Positions 28,549 to 40,157 of a DNA stretch of 64,000 nt are shown here, piece by piece. The position numbers and the translations under genes were made by a program. Positions within the stretch are counted from its first letter, which is position 1. The number at the start of each line of letters is the position of its first letter. The notes below the pieces were generated by a model, which worked only from the letters and a program-made list of their open reading frames with translations, was not told the origin of the DNA and made no database searches. The stretch is from Tribonema minus (Eukaryota; Sar; Xanthophyceae; Tribonematales; Tribonemataceae), in assembly GCA_017506865.1 (NCBI GenBank), contig JAFCMP010000092.1, forward strand, positions 186,001-250,000, given 5' to 3'.

Positions 28549-28838
28549 GTTTTTGACGAGCAGCTCCTCTACGATGGGCATCGACAATGACGTGTCGCGC
28601 TGACCACCCCGTCTTGTCTGCGTTTCTTCCCGCTTCTGGTTAGATATCTCCATCATGGCCATGGCCGACTCGAGGTCGGCTTCGTCGGCACCTGAAAGGG
28701 AGTATGTTTTGGCTTGTATCCCCTTCTTGCCCAAGCACCCTATCTCGTCCCATGCTACATTCTGCCGCACCATGTTTTGCTGTGGGATGCACGGGGTTTG
28801 CAGTTGGTGAGCTTCGATCAGGAAAGCCACTGGCACGC
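28549..28838 (-). CDS. Large minus-strand gene, upstream exon
   Basis: Ends at VEELLVKN with donor AAC|GTGAGT in phase 0, matching the phase-0 exon beginning at 19915 beyond the LTR insertion. The acceptor is near 28838 (CAGCGTGCCAG) but is not fixed. It encodes a charged, helical segment (ESAMAMMEISNQKREETQTR). No family recognised. Exons farther upstream were not found because the next kilobase is satellite. Confidence 0.5.
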
Positions 28839-28899
28839 TGATTGGTGTGTAGAGCTTAGATTAGGCTGGTGTCTGTGCAACACGGGTAGGTAAGAATTT

Positions 28900-29770
28900 A
28901 TCCAGTGGATTATGTGGGGCGGGAAACATCAGCATTTCAGGCATGTTGTAACGTCAGCAAGTGGCAGCGTGAACGTGTGCCGAGAGCAACCCGGTGTTGG
29001 AGCACTGCCTGCAACAAGGTTTAGTGCATGTATGTAACGGATGCAAACCGCACAAGCTTCTTTGTGGTGTACGGAGTGGTGGTGAGGGGGCTATGCGAGC
29101 CCGTGTTCTGTGGGGCGGCAAACATTAGCAGTTCAGGCACGCTGTAACGTCAGCTAGGGGCAGTGTAAATGTCTGCACAGAGCAACCCATTTTTGGAGCG
29201 CTGCCAGCAAGAAAGTTCAGCACATGCATGTTGACTTCTGCTAATTACACAAGGTTCTGTGTGATGTACAAAGTGGCGGTGATAGCAATGTGTGAGCTCG
29301 TGTACTGTGGGGAGGCTTGAACATCAGTTGTTCAGGCACGCTGTACCATGCTGATGTACGCAAACCGCACAAGGTTCTGTGTAATGTACAAAGTGGCGGT
29401 GATAGTGCTATGCGAGCCTGTGTTCTGTGGGGCGGCAAACATCAGCAGTTCAGGCTTGTTGTGATGTTAGCAAGTGTCAGCGTAAATGTACGCACAGAGC
29501 AACCCACTGTTGGAGCGCTGCCTGCAACAGTGTTCAGCGCATGCATGTTAACGTATGCGAACCGTACAAGCTTCTTTGTGGTGTACGGAGTGCGGTTATG
29601 GCGCTATGAGAGCCTGTGTTCTGGGGGCGGCTTGAACATCAGCAGTTCGGGCACGCTGTAACGTCAGAAAGAATCAGCGGAAGTGTGTGCACAGAGCAAC
29701 CCAGTGCTGGAGCGCTGCTTCAAGTTGCAAAAAAGGTTAGCGCATGCACGCTAACACATGGTTTGCAGGT
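28900..29770. repeat. ~195-bp tandem satellite, about five units
   Basis: The motif GTGGGGCGGCAAACATCAGCAGTTCAGGCACGCTG recurs near 28915, 29109, 29307, 29426 and 29621. Spacing is 194, 198, 119 and 195 bases; the third unit is internally deleted. Units also share GAGCAACCCA(G/C)TGTTGGAGCGCTGC and CGCACAAGCTTCTTTGTGGTGTACGGAGTG. Short frames in it are by-products. Confidence 0.85.
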
Positions 29771-30263
29771 GCAGGTATGTTAAAAGTGCATGTGCGTCAT
29801 GACATATATGTACTTCATGGATGGTGATACTACTTCGCGTTTGGGGCGGACACCTACCGATGCTGTAGTGTCCGCGCTGCTGGCACTGTTACCAGCTGCT
29901 ACCGCTGAACTAATGTATTCAAATGCTTGCACTGATACCAGCTGCGAGCCCTTGAATATATTTTGTCGAGTAACTCAGTGCGCGACCACCAGGCTCCATC
30001 TAGCCATGACGCGCCTGTTTAAGCTGGTTCAGATTCTGGCGCGCGCACGGGTAGTGTGAACTCTACGGCTGACGCACCTGAGTTGGGTATGCGCAGTGCC
30101 GTGCAGTCTCCGGACGCGCGCTCAGCCTTGGATCCTCCGGTTGTCTGCAAGCGTACAGTGACAGGTGTGCATGGCACCCGCATGGTTAGCATCTGCAATA
30201 CATGCTCAAAACATCTTGTGTTCTATACGTGTTTACTTTCTCTGTTTTTTTTTCTTTACCACA

Positions 30264-31377
30264 GTCAAAGCATGACACCAGCTCCTGCGGCCCAAACGAT
30301 CAATAAATCTGTAGCGGCATGCGACAACTATGTGTGCATGGAGAAAGATTGCATGTTCACGTGTATTTTGAAGTATCAGTTACTCAAACACCATCAAGAT
30401 GCGCATCCAAAGTGTGACCGTAATTCGCAAGGTATAGCAGTTTAAAGGAGCACATCAAAAGAGGGAACTGCTGCAAAGTCAAAGGGGACAAAAAACACAA
30501 CTCAGTCTGCGATATCTGTCACAAGTCATTTGCTAACCGATGAGTTATGGAAAACCACATCACGGCAATACACACGGGTCAGAGAGATTTCAAATGTGGC
30601 CAAGAACGAAGCGACTTCGCCTCTGTGACCAAAAGTGATCTCCAGTGCCACATGTGGATGCATGCGGGAATCAAATCGTTCACATGCAGCTTCGACTTGT
30701 GTGAATATCGAAGCACACAGAAGTCAACTATGGTAAATCATGAGCGAACACATACAGGAGAGCGATATCATTCATGTCTGATCAACGACTGCGACAAGAC
30801 CTTTATAGCCACAAGTACCAGAGACAGACATATGAGGTCTCTTCACGTCAAGGAGAATCAGATGCGACAGAAGAAAATGGAGTTTGCTGTCATGAAATAT
30901 CTTAAGGAGAACAGTTTCAACCTGGACGATGAGGTCCACATCCGATATAATGAAAGTGTCGTCAACGCCGATAAAGCGTATGCAAGAATTGACCTGTTCG
31001 TTTGCAACATCACAGCGTATGTAGTGATCCTGGAGATTGATGAGAAAGCTCACCGTTTCTACGAGGTCAGATGTGAGCAGACGCGTATGCTACAGATCGA
31101 CGACGCGCTGCGCAAAGGGGGGATTGCAGCCCCTGTGGTCTTCATTCGGTTCAACCCCGACGGGCTGGTGACTAGGGACGGACAGAAGTTCACGATATCT
31201 CAGGAGGAACGACTGGAGTACCTCAAACAGTACTTGACATCGATAGTAGACGGGGATGTCATATTCTCTGACCCGATCAACCTTGTGTACCTGTTCTACC
31301 CGACTCAGGATGCTCTGCCTACGGTGTGCCAGCATGATGACTACGAGCTTCAAGGACTTGTCAGATTCGTCAAATAA
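30264..31377 (+). CDS. C2H2 zinc-finger protein with conserved C-terminal domain (damaged)
   Basis: A strong acceptor (TTTCTTTACCACAG, ending 30263) precedes ATG 30270. Several C2H2 fingers follow: CMEKDC...HHQDAH, CDICHKSFANR...HITAIH, CSFDLCEYR...HERTH, and CLINDCDKTF...HMRSLH, with the TGER linker. The C-terminal ~160 residues contain YARIDLFV, VVILEIDEKAHRFYEVRCEQ, TRMLQIDDAL and PVVFIRFNPDG. This pattern is seen in algal and large-DNA-virus proteins after similar fingers. The D...LEID spacing suggests a PD-(D/E)XK nuclease-like fold, which is inference. Two lesions are present: a frameshift near 30430-30440 and an in-frame TGA at 30541-30543 inside a finger. The C-terminal domain is unbroken to TAA 31375-31377. 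Confidence 0.65.
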
Positions 31378-33440
31378 TACAATACTGTACATGTATTGTT
31401 GTGTGCCCACATGTCTCTGCTCAAGTTCTCTATACACATGCATGGCTGATGCAGAGCTGTAAAGAAGTGCATGCACTGTTGTCCATGAGAGCCTGCCTGT
31501 AGCGGGGCGACTGATGGTAAGATATCTGTATAGTGTTGTCACTGCAGCTTATGTCCATTGCGATAGTGCTATGGGTAGGCTTTTTTGAGCCCATAGAGCC
31601 AGAACTGTAGACTTGTTGAGCCCTTGGAACCACAACCACTGGTTTGCTCAGTGAGAAAGTGTTATGGCTAGGCGTTATTGAGCCCTTAGATCCACAACTA
31701 TTGTTTTGTGCAGTGCCACAGTGCTATCACTAGGCTTTTGTAAGCTCTTAGGTCTACCACTATTGCGTTGACGCGGTCCAAGCTCCCGCATTATTGATGA
31801 CAACGATGCAAGTGCTGGAGCTATTGAAGTACAAAGGTCCAAGTGCTGGAGCTGTTGAAGTACAAAGGTCCAAGTGCCCGCGTTATCGCCCACATGCTGC
31901 TCTAGTGCCCGCGCTGTTGTTGCTGACATCGTGCAGCGCCATCGCTATTGTATATGCGATTCAAGTTTCCTCACAACGGATAAGAACATGTGCAGGCACT
32001 GGGACTACAGAACTGCAGCCCCGGGCTGCAGCGCGTCAAGTGACATCGCAATGGCTCACCTGCCGCTGTAGTGGCCACGCTATTGGTCTTGGTGTCGTCG
32101 CGTAGCGGCGGCGCAATGGGGGCGGTGGTGTCCTAGCTCTGGTACTAGGGTGTGAAGAGTGAGAGAGCGTTGGAGCTATGGGAAATCCCTGCGAAGCTAT
32201 GCCACTACCCGCAACCTCTCGCCGTTGTGGTAGAGCCACGGGTACTATGTTTGTTGTGCCGGAGCTTGAAGGGTTTCTGCACTCCAAAGTGGTATCACAA
32301 GAGTGATCGGCCCCAAGTGCACAAGTCTTAAAGGTGATTCAGAGTCCGACATAGACAGTGCGTGGTGTTCGCGCAGTTGAGTTAGCAGAGCAGCGACTGC
32401 ACTGTACTGCACCGTGACTGCACTGCACGGCACTGGCAGCCATGGTGCACTGTCATGTCCTGCAGATTCCGCTGCAGAGCAGACACTGGTGACCGCGGTG
32501 ATCACGCATGAGGCTCAGCTCCTCTGAGTCAGTTAAGCTCTATCATATTTTGTCACAAGAGTGCAGCGCGTTCGTGTAGCAGGGCTATAATGCGCAAGTG
32601 TTGGTGTCCAATTGGACTCAGTCCTGAGAATTCGCAAAAGGGTGTTTGTGTGCCATGCATTTGGTGCACCATGTCAGGAACTTCTTGGAGGAACTTGCGC
32701 AAGAATGCGTGGGCATTGTGATCCATGGCCACAGTTACTGTTTGTGGGGCAGCAAGAAACCACGCACACAGCATGCCGTGATCATCATGATGATTTAGAT
32801 TCCGACATTCCAAATTGAATGTGAAGCTCAAGCCGGGCCGGGCCTGAAAAGTGGCTCGAAGGCTTGAAGTTGCAACAAGATGAGGTTAGTAACACCGTGA
32901 CTGTGACACTACTAGTCAGCAACTTGAAGCACCGGAAGGTGCGGGCCTTCAAGTCAGTCCGACTGAGTCACACACAGTGACGCTACTCATTGCAGCATTT
33001 GATGAGCAGACGATAATCCATGAGCACATGCATCACTGTGTTGCAGCAAAAGTTTTCAAAAAGTTTGTGCATTCAACCCACAGATCTGAGCAAGTTGAAA
33101 TGAATCCTCAGTGCATTTAAAAACCTTGGCCCTTCAAGTTGCGATGGTGACTGCGGCACGCCGTACTAGTACGGTAGTACCCGCTAGTCTTCCTACTATA
33201 CTAGTAGTAAGAACTCATGTAGAATGACTCTGAGAGAAAAAGCTATTTTGAAGCTGATGGACCTACTAATTCATAACCACACTCAACCTGGCAGTGGTCG
33301 TATGGCAGCCTAAGACATTCAATCTGTGGGTCATTGTGTTACAGCACCGCTTGACTGTCACTGCCACGGTGACAGTGGAAGCCGTCGAGCAGATGCGCTC
33401 ATGCAATGACTCAAATTAACTCAATGACATCATGACGCCA
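31378..33440. other. Intergenic, repeat-bearing
   Basis: Contains the ~80-bp degenerate tandem repeat at 31560-31765. A short stretch near 32335-32395 resembles the 580-bp duplicated unit at 54.7 kb (GTGCGTGGTG(T/C)TCGCGCAG...GCAGAGCAGCGACT). CTAGTAGTA clusters lie near 33160-33215. No supported gene. Confidence 0.5.
31560..31765. repeat. Degenerate ~80-bp tandem repeat, three units
   Basis: (A)GTG(C/T)TATGG(G/C)TAGGC(T/G)TT(T/A)TTGAGCCC recurs at about 31565, 31655 and 31728, with CCACAACTATTG-like tails. Confidence 0.6.
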
Positions 33441-34445
33441 TCAGGCTATGGGCGCAGTCTTGCTCTCTGGGGCGTCAAAGCAGAAGGCTACGCGCATAGC
33501 TTTGTAGTGCTCTAGGGACACGCCGCGAGCTACGGTTTTGTCGATGTGGCACCCCTCGGGCTTGGCCATGAACTCGCTTAATACCGCAAAGTGCTCAGGT
33601 GCTAGGGCGGCAATATGGTACAGCTTGTTCATGAGGCCTGCAGAGGTGTCCTTCCAGTGACAGCAGATCTCAAAGTCCAGAGCATCTGAGACCATGTTTT
33701 CGTACACCACATCGTCATACTTGTGAATATCGAGCAGCTCCCTAATGTACAGCAGCACACTAAACAAGAAACTGGCGAGTGCCGTGGGAATAGGCGGTTG
33801 TGCCTTTGTAAGACAAATCTGGAGAGCATCTTCTGTGGCTCTCGCCGAATTGGCGCTATGGACGTCACTGCCTGACCATTTTGAACTTCCGAATTGAAAG
33901 AAACCTGCGGTTGAGGAGGCTGTCAACAAGAGCCCATGCTGATCGGCACACTCTTGGTCCAAAGTATAGAAGGCTGTTTTTGTCTCTATCGCCGGCGGCG
34001 CTTCAGAGCACATCACCCAGATTGCCAGGCTGACGAATCCGACCAGCACAACCAACTTCGCGATGATGCTGGCTCGGGCATTGCGGCTCTCCTTGTATTG
34101 CTCCAACTTTGCGAGGCCCTTGAATGAAAGGCGCTGAGTCGGACCGCGGAGACCTCTAGGTATTGCGAAGATGTCGAGCAGCAGCACAGGCAGCACGACG
34201 ACAGCCACGAGGATCCCAAAGGCCATCGCGAATCCGCTGTCTAGCAGCTCATGCACGCCCGCTGCCGCGAGGCCTGCTGTGAAGAGACTGCCGATGTTGA
34301 TGTAGACCATTAGTTGGGCTCTAAGTAGCCATATGCCCGCCAAGCACGAGTTCTGCAGAAGAGCAAGGAAAAGACTGACCGTCAGTGACTGCCAGTGAGT
34401 CCAACTGAGCCACTTTTTCTTAAAGTCATGATGCATCATTGGCAT
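33441..34445 (-). CDS. Multi-pass membrane protein of unknown function
   Basis: Intact 334-codon frame; the first ATG is at 34445 and the end is TGA. About five hydrophobic segments are visible: SLTVSLFLALLQNSCLAGIW, a segment around NIGSLFTAGLAAAGV, MAFGILVAVVVLPVLLLDIF, IIAKLVVLVGFVSLAIWVMC, and SFLFSVLLYIREL. A basic cytosolic-type loop (KGLAKLEQYKESRNARAS) lies between helices 3 and 4. A larger, Cys-containing loop follows helix 4 and a ~100-residue hydrophilic tail follows helix 5. No family was recognised. The uninterrupted frame, TGA stop and hydrophobic periodicity argue for a real host gene. It has no detected neighbour in an operon-like or paired layout. Confidence 0.7.
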   Translation of the reverse strand: MPMMHHDFKKKWLSWTHWQSLTVSLFLALLQNSCLAGIWLLRAQLMVYINIGSLFTAGLAAAGVHELLDSGFAMAFGILVAVVVLPVLLLDIFAIPRGLRGPTQRLSFKGLAKLEQYKESRNARASIIAKLVVLVGFVSLAIWVMCSEAPPAIETKTAFYTLDQECADQHGLLLTASSTAGFFQFGSSKWSGSDVHSANSARATEDALQICLTKAQPPIPTALASFLFSVLLYIRELLDIHKYDDVVYENMVSDALDFEICCHWKDTSAGLMNKLYHIAALAPEHFAVLSEFMAKPEGCHIDKTVARGVSLEHYKAMRVAFCFDAPESKTAPIA

Positions 34446-34460
34446 TCGCGCTGCACACAC

Positions 34461-37400
34461 CAGCAGCTGCCAGACTGACTGAGTGTGACGCTCCGAGTCA
34501 GCTGGTCCTGTCCACTGGCAGGGCCAGGTGCCATACGAGTTAGAAGTGTCAATCCGCGCAAACTCTTCATCAGAAAACTCGTCTTACGCTGTGCACCGCA
34601 GTCTGGGGGTCGTGTAAAGGCGTCACGGTGCGCACATATTATTTTAAAAACGAGGTCGCTACAGTCACAGTGGCTTCTGTATCAAGGCCCCGGGCCAGCC
34701 AGCAATCATGAATGTGTGTACTTTTTCAAGCTCTATGAAATTATAATAGGGTCCCATTACTAATAGTATGAGCTGCCCGGCTGTATGATATATCATAAAT
34801 GGATTAATTTATGTGATTCATGTATGGCTCAAGCAAAGTTCTGCCACTGTGACATGATGTCAGAAGTATAGTCATGCAAACTTGAACCCGACCCTAACCC
34901 TAAGCTGGCCCTAACTCCAAGTCCTAACTCTAGTTCCAACTACTGTCACAACTACTAGTAGGGTTAGCGTTAGCCATGCTGCCAGGCTTGAGGTGGCAGC
35001 GCTCACCTCTGACCCTGCACCATGACCCTCATCGACAACAACTCGAACTGTTACTGTGGCAACATGTTCAAGCGACCGTCAGCTCTTGCCACATGAACAG
35101 TGACTGTTGCAGGCATTGCCAAGTTGAACTTGAATGCACTGCAGTCACTGTGCAGCGGTCACCGTGGCTATTGTCACCGTGGCTATCAGGCAGCCAGTAA
35201 ACTTGAAGCAACTTGTCAATGAGTTGAACGGGCCTGAAAGCAAGATTATGGCCAACACCATTATTTCATAAATCATCTGCAAAAGCGTCTTTTCTTGGCA
35301 ATGATCAGCAAACTTCAAGATGTACTTTAGAACGACGTAAATCCGATGAGTCATTAAACTTCGCAGGCCCTCAGGATAGGCTATTCTGTACTACATAGTA
35401 TCAATAACCCTTATTAAATAATCTGCGAGCGAAGCTCGCAGCAGGGCCTCTGGACTTGCAGAGCAGAGCGAGAATCTAGGTTGCGCGCGCGTGCGCATAT
35501 GTGCCGGGGAACGCGACCCCAAGTCTGTTTGTTTGTTTGTCTTCGAAATTGAATGGAACTTTCATGGGAAATTTACTTTTGAGTTTGTTTAGCGAAACAC
35601 AAACACACGCGGTAGCATGCCTCTGGCTTAGCGCTTTAAAGTGAAGGCTTTGCAGTCATGGCGGCTGGCTTCTCAGCAGTGGCTATCGGGCAGTGACCAT
35701 CTCAGACTGCTGTTTCCTGGATGCGAACCAGCGCTGAACTTGAGAAGTACAGGCGCGTGCTACTGGCGCTCCTAGGTGGGAGTAGCTACACTGTCACACG
35801 GTAGTACACTTCCAGCCCTGATGATGGTGCCAGCAGTGACCGTCCTGCTTGGTCTTGCGCTGTATGTATGACCATTGTGCGATGTGCGCCTGAGGCAGCT
35901 TTGGTTTCTAGTCACCGCTACAAAGGCGAAGATGCTCTTTAACCTAGCGTTAGACAGACAGCGCTGCAGAGACCAACTGCAGGACGGAACACCTGACGAT
36001 TGTTGCTACCGCAACGTTCAGCTGCGACAAGCTGCACAGCTGGGGAGCCAAGGAAGGAAAGGGTTCAGGGGCAGGCTGCCAGTGCAGTGCTGCGCAAAAA
36101 GTCACTCACGGTCACCGTGTGCTGTGGTCGACGAGGTATTGCGCTATCTTGGAGGCAAGAAGCAGCAGGGTAAGGATGAAGGAGTTTCAGACTCGAGGAG
36201 GGCATGCAGAGAGCACTGCACTGATTTAACTGAAGTGGTCGGACCTCAGCATAATCCTATTCCAACTTAGGCAGCGCAGCTGTGCATGTCCGGTTCGGCT
36301 TCATTGCAGAGCAACCGCCCCTGGGCCAGTGCCGCCACTGCAGTGCGCTCAGTGCGCTGCAGTGTACTGCTGCTGCTAGTAGTGCACTGCTGCACTGCTA
36401 TGCCTTCAGGCTACCTCTGGCATACCATGAAACGAGCAGCACTGCCGCGGCGGCACCAGTGCTGCTCAAGCATGAAGTGCAATTGCATTAATGCAGATCT
36501 GGCTGGCTGGTGGGTTTGTAATGCGACTGGGTATTACCATAACCATCTCATACGTCGGTGCATGGCAAACATACTATCATAATGGGCAGTAGATAAAGCA
36601 GAACGTATGTGTAGTGTAGCACCAGGCATTCTGTCAGTGAGAGACGTACGGTGTACGGGACACCTGGTCCAGCTGGACTGTTAAAAAAACAATTGAGTTG
36701 TCTCAACTGGAACACTTCTGAATCATCCGCCAGGACTGAGTCGAACTATAGTGTACTAGTACTACCTGTAGTTGGTTGCTGTATCACCGATAGTGTACTA
36801 GTACTACCTGTAGTTGGTTGCTGTATCACCGTGACTTATCATTCAATCGAAATTGAATTTGAATGAAGTACTACTACTAGTAGACTAAGTAATCAAAATA
36901 CAATCCACCAAGACTTTATTGTGTAACACACCAGCTTTTTGAAACATTAGAGCAGGATTAACCGGAGGTTATAGGCCGGCACTGATCACGTCAGCTTCGC
37001 TCTCTGGCCCATAGGCACTCTGTCAACTGACTCATCGGATAGAGCCTGGTACCATCATGTTGCAATCAGCCCTGAGGGCTTATTTGACAAGCTGCAGAGC
37101 TCCAAGCACTGCGGTGGCACGGCTCTCAGACTACAGGAAAGCAACGACTCGGAGCAGACTAGCGGCTGCTCAGAACGTGTCACAGCTACTGGCTATCGTT
37201 GCATCTGCCAAGGGAACCCCGGGCGACGTGAATCATCATTCAGCTGCCAGATTGAGTGCCACATCGCTGCGATCATCATCATCACTGACGCTCACCTGCG
37301 GCGCAAACTTGAAGCTGGCCATGCTGTCCTGCCCGCCGCCGTGCTGCTGCTTTGCCGCTGTCTGTGAGCCCCACAAAACGAGCCCCACACGCAAACGACG

Positions 37401-37888
37401 GTTCCGGCAAAATTTCCGGCAATTTCTGTGAGAAATGCAACGGTTCCGGCAAATTCTGGTGTGAGAAAAATCTCAAATGCACCCTCGAGAGCGGGCCAGC
37501 CAAGCGCAGAAAAATGAACTCGCGAGCCGATAGGAGGATTGGAGGCAAAGTCAAACTCTCGGCGTGGAGTTGAATTTTGCTGCTTGTGAAAAAAATTTAA
37601 CGCCACACTGCTCTCACACAGTGAGCGGGCCGCCAGGCCGCCGCCTCAGCTTGAGCTCCGCTGTCCGTTGCGATCATCTCAAAGCGAAAGCGGAGGCAAA
37701 AATTGGCGCGCTGCAATCAAGGAAATCTCCCAAAGTCGCGGAGGCAAAACAACCGAAACAACCGCGTCAACCGAGCTCGTGCTCTTCCTGTAGTACATCT
37801 CCCAATTTGAAAGCCCATGGGTGCTGCCAGGGCAACTGGGCAACACCGCCCACTTGCAAATGCGCTATCGTTGCTACACAATTTTTTT
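34461..37888. other. Intergenic, no supported gene
   Basis: Holds degenerate telomere-like CCCTAA/CCTAACTC words at 34885-34970, a 42-bp duplication at 36748-36831, and a GTTCCGGCAAA direct repeat near 37400-37455. The longest frames (35875-36270, 37057-37431) lack domains, compositional bias or splice signals. Confidence 0.5.
36748..36831. repeat. 42-bp tandem duplication
   Basis: Two nearly perfect copies beginning ATAGTGTACTAGTACTACCT, at 36748 and 36790. Confidence 0.9.
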
Positions 37889-38687
37889 GTATTATCTAGA
37901 GTTACATAACGAATCAAAAAACAACGCGTTGCTTCGTTAATTATTCGGTATTCGTTATACAACGAATAACTAACGACGCCTCTGAAGGCAATTCGTTGTT
38001 TTCGCATTTTTGAAAAATGCCCCCCTGCAGCTCGTTGCCGAGCTTGTTACGCGGTGTAAACAGCGAAGACTGCACGCATGATGTTGCGCTGACGTGCCAC
38101 AAGAGCAGCACCAGCACAGCAGCACATCTCCATCACCAAACCCGGGTTTGAGTTTGCCAGCATCGCCAAAAAGCACGCACTGCAGATAGCCGCGCACGAA
38201 GGCACTCGCCGAGTGCTTGCTTCATGCTGGTTGGCAGCAACATACGCCCAAGCCTTCATGGCAGTGATCTTCAGACTTCTGACCACCGGCTTTGTGCCTT
38301 CGCTGTTCACCATAAAAAATGAACTCCCACAGTTGTGGAACCTCAAGTAGGGCTAGGGTTCGGGGGAAGGGGTTTAAAACCGTGACCTGCACCTGTGAGA
38401 AATGCCATGCTATGATTTTACAGGCTATATAACTGATGAAGACAAGACAAGTGCAGCCACAATACATGAAAATCCGACAGAAAGGACTTGAAGGCGTTCT
38501 ATCACCCTTGACCCATTTTCAGGGTGGCGGTAGTGAAATTTGCTAGTGAAACCATCATTATCAATCAATAACGATAAAATAACGAATACATGTAAAATAA
38601 CGAATAACTAACGAATAACTAACGAATGGTCCGGCAGGCATAACGAATAACTAACTATTGCAATAGTTGCGCAACTCTAGTATTATC
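37889..38687. mobile_element. Non-autonomous hAT-type element with 8-bp TSD
   Basis: GTATTATC at 37889-37896 and again at 38680-38687 forms an 8-bp target duplication, diagnostic of hAT elements. The 783-bp body starts TAGAGTTACATAACGAA and ends TTGCGCAACTCTA; the reverse complement TAGAGTTGCGCAA pairs with the start, as a short imperfect terminal inverted repeat of hAT type. Subterminal regions are packed with TAACGAATAAC motifs (37910-37990 and 38560-38660), possible transposase-binding sites. No transposase is encoded. The interior has a minus-strand frame (38047-38346) that may be a captured gene piece. Confidence 0.75.
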
Positions 38688-39739
38688 CCCAAGGCTGCAC
38701 GCTGCCTCGCAGAAAACGTTTTAGCCGAAAAAAGCATGCGTTTTTCGGTAGAGCAGCGAGAGATAAGTGCAGTTTTTTGGACCCAAGAATGGGGCCACCG
38801 GCTTTGGGAGCCTCTGAGGGTCTAGGTCTACCGCAGGAATGAGGTTCTTGTTGCATCCTCATACTTTCTACCGTAACGGCCAAGCACGGCAACCATTGAA
38901 CGTAAGGCATACAGCTTCAACACCAGTACAATCAAAAGCGGAGCGCATCATAGCGTACACACGCGGAGCGCAAATGCTGGGCTGTGTTGCAGCTGAGCGC
39001 CGGTATCCAAGCTCCTAGGACACAGCGCAGACTAGGCTGCTGCGTAGACGCAAGCTTTTCGATTACATAGGCAACCCAGTCTCCCTTGGGCCTTCATAAA
39101 TACAAGTCCACGCGTGCATCAATGTGAACCTCCGTCGTGACTCAGTTAACACTTCAAGTTACCGTGCGACCGCGAAATTCAATGCATTATTTAGTTGAAG
39201 AGCTGCTTCAAATTTGCTCTCAGACTGATGGCAATGCAGCCACAGTGGCAGGCACCGGGGATTCCTACTAGTACTAGTATCACATCATGCATGATCCCGT
39301 CCAATGCATTCAATCCGGCGGGCCCATTTCGACTCGGAAGTCCTTTTCAATCCAATTCCATCCATTGGCAATCCTCTTCCCTAGGGATCACCAATCCCAT
39401 TTCATCTAATTCCTATCATCCCATGAATTGTGTAGACTAAGACTGGAGAGTCAAGATCTTATTGCCGCTGCCGTAGTCAATAGGGGCCGCTGCGGCAGGA
39501 CTGCAAAGTGCTGCAATAGCTAGTAGCAGCATAATAACACGCTGGGACAGGACACACATTGTCACTGAGGCTTGAAGAACTTCAATTTCAGAAGTTCAAA
39601 CTTAAAGTTTGAAAGATTGGAATTGAAGTGTAAGTTGTCAGTGAACAGTGCTTTCAAAGTTTGAAAGCAAGTCTTCGAGAAAGCCCGGCCTACTGCCAGA
39701 TCACTGACGAGAAATCTACTACCAAATGATTGAATTTCA

Positions 39740-39890
39740 AAGCAAGTAGTATTTACTAGTAGTAGTAGTGCCGGTACGGTACTACTACTAGTACCGGCGG
39801 CCGTAGTACTGTACTACTAGTAGCGGCCCCGGGCCCCGGTAATTTTTCCCTCTATTTAAAGCTACTAGTAGTACTACTAGTAGTAGCATG
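39740..39890. repeat. ACTAGTAGTAC palindromic cluster
   Basis: Alternating TACTAGTAGTA and its complement, with GCCGGTACGGTAC and GGCCCCGGGCCCCGG palindromes between. It could fold into hairpins. The same word occurs in shorter form many times across the window. Confidence 0.75.
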
Positions 39891-40157
39891 CTGTTTTGAT
39901 ATTTTATGTAACATACTTCTACCATATTGATGCTAGAAGGCTAGAAGACTTTGAATTTCATTTATTTTTTCTGCACGGCATCTTCTTTAGCTGAACACTG
40001 TGGCACGTGTGGCTGTGTCGCTCGATCCTATGTGAACTTGAAGGGTCACCTGATTCAAAAAAGCTCAGCTTCTACTAGTAGTCTATTACTAGTAGTAAGA
40101 GCCTACTATAGTATGCCCAGACTCACTGTCGGACAATTATTATACTCAAAGTTCTTG

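Noticed and set aside
28900..29770. A CRISPR-like array
   Set aside because: Units are full ~195-bp tandem monomers without short conserved repeats separated by unique spacers, and the genome is eukaryotic.
35875..36270. 131-codon plus frame
   Set aside because: No domain, no splice or start support, composition like surrounding non-coding DNA.
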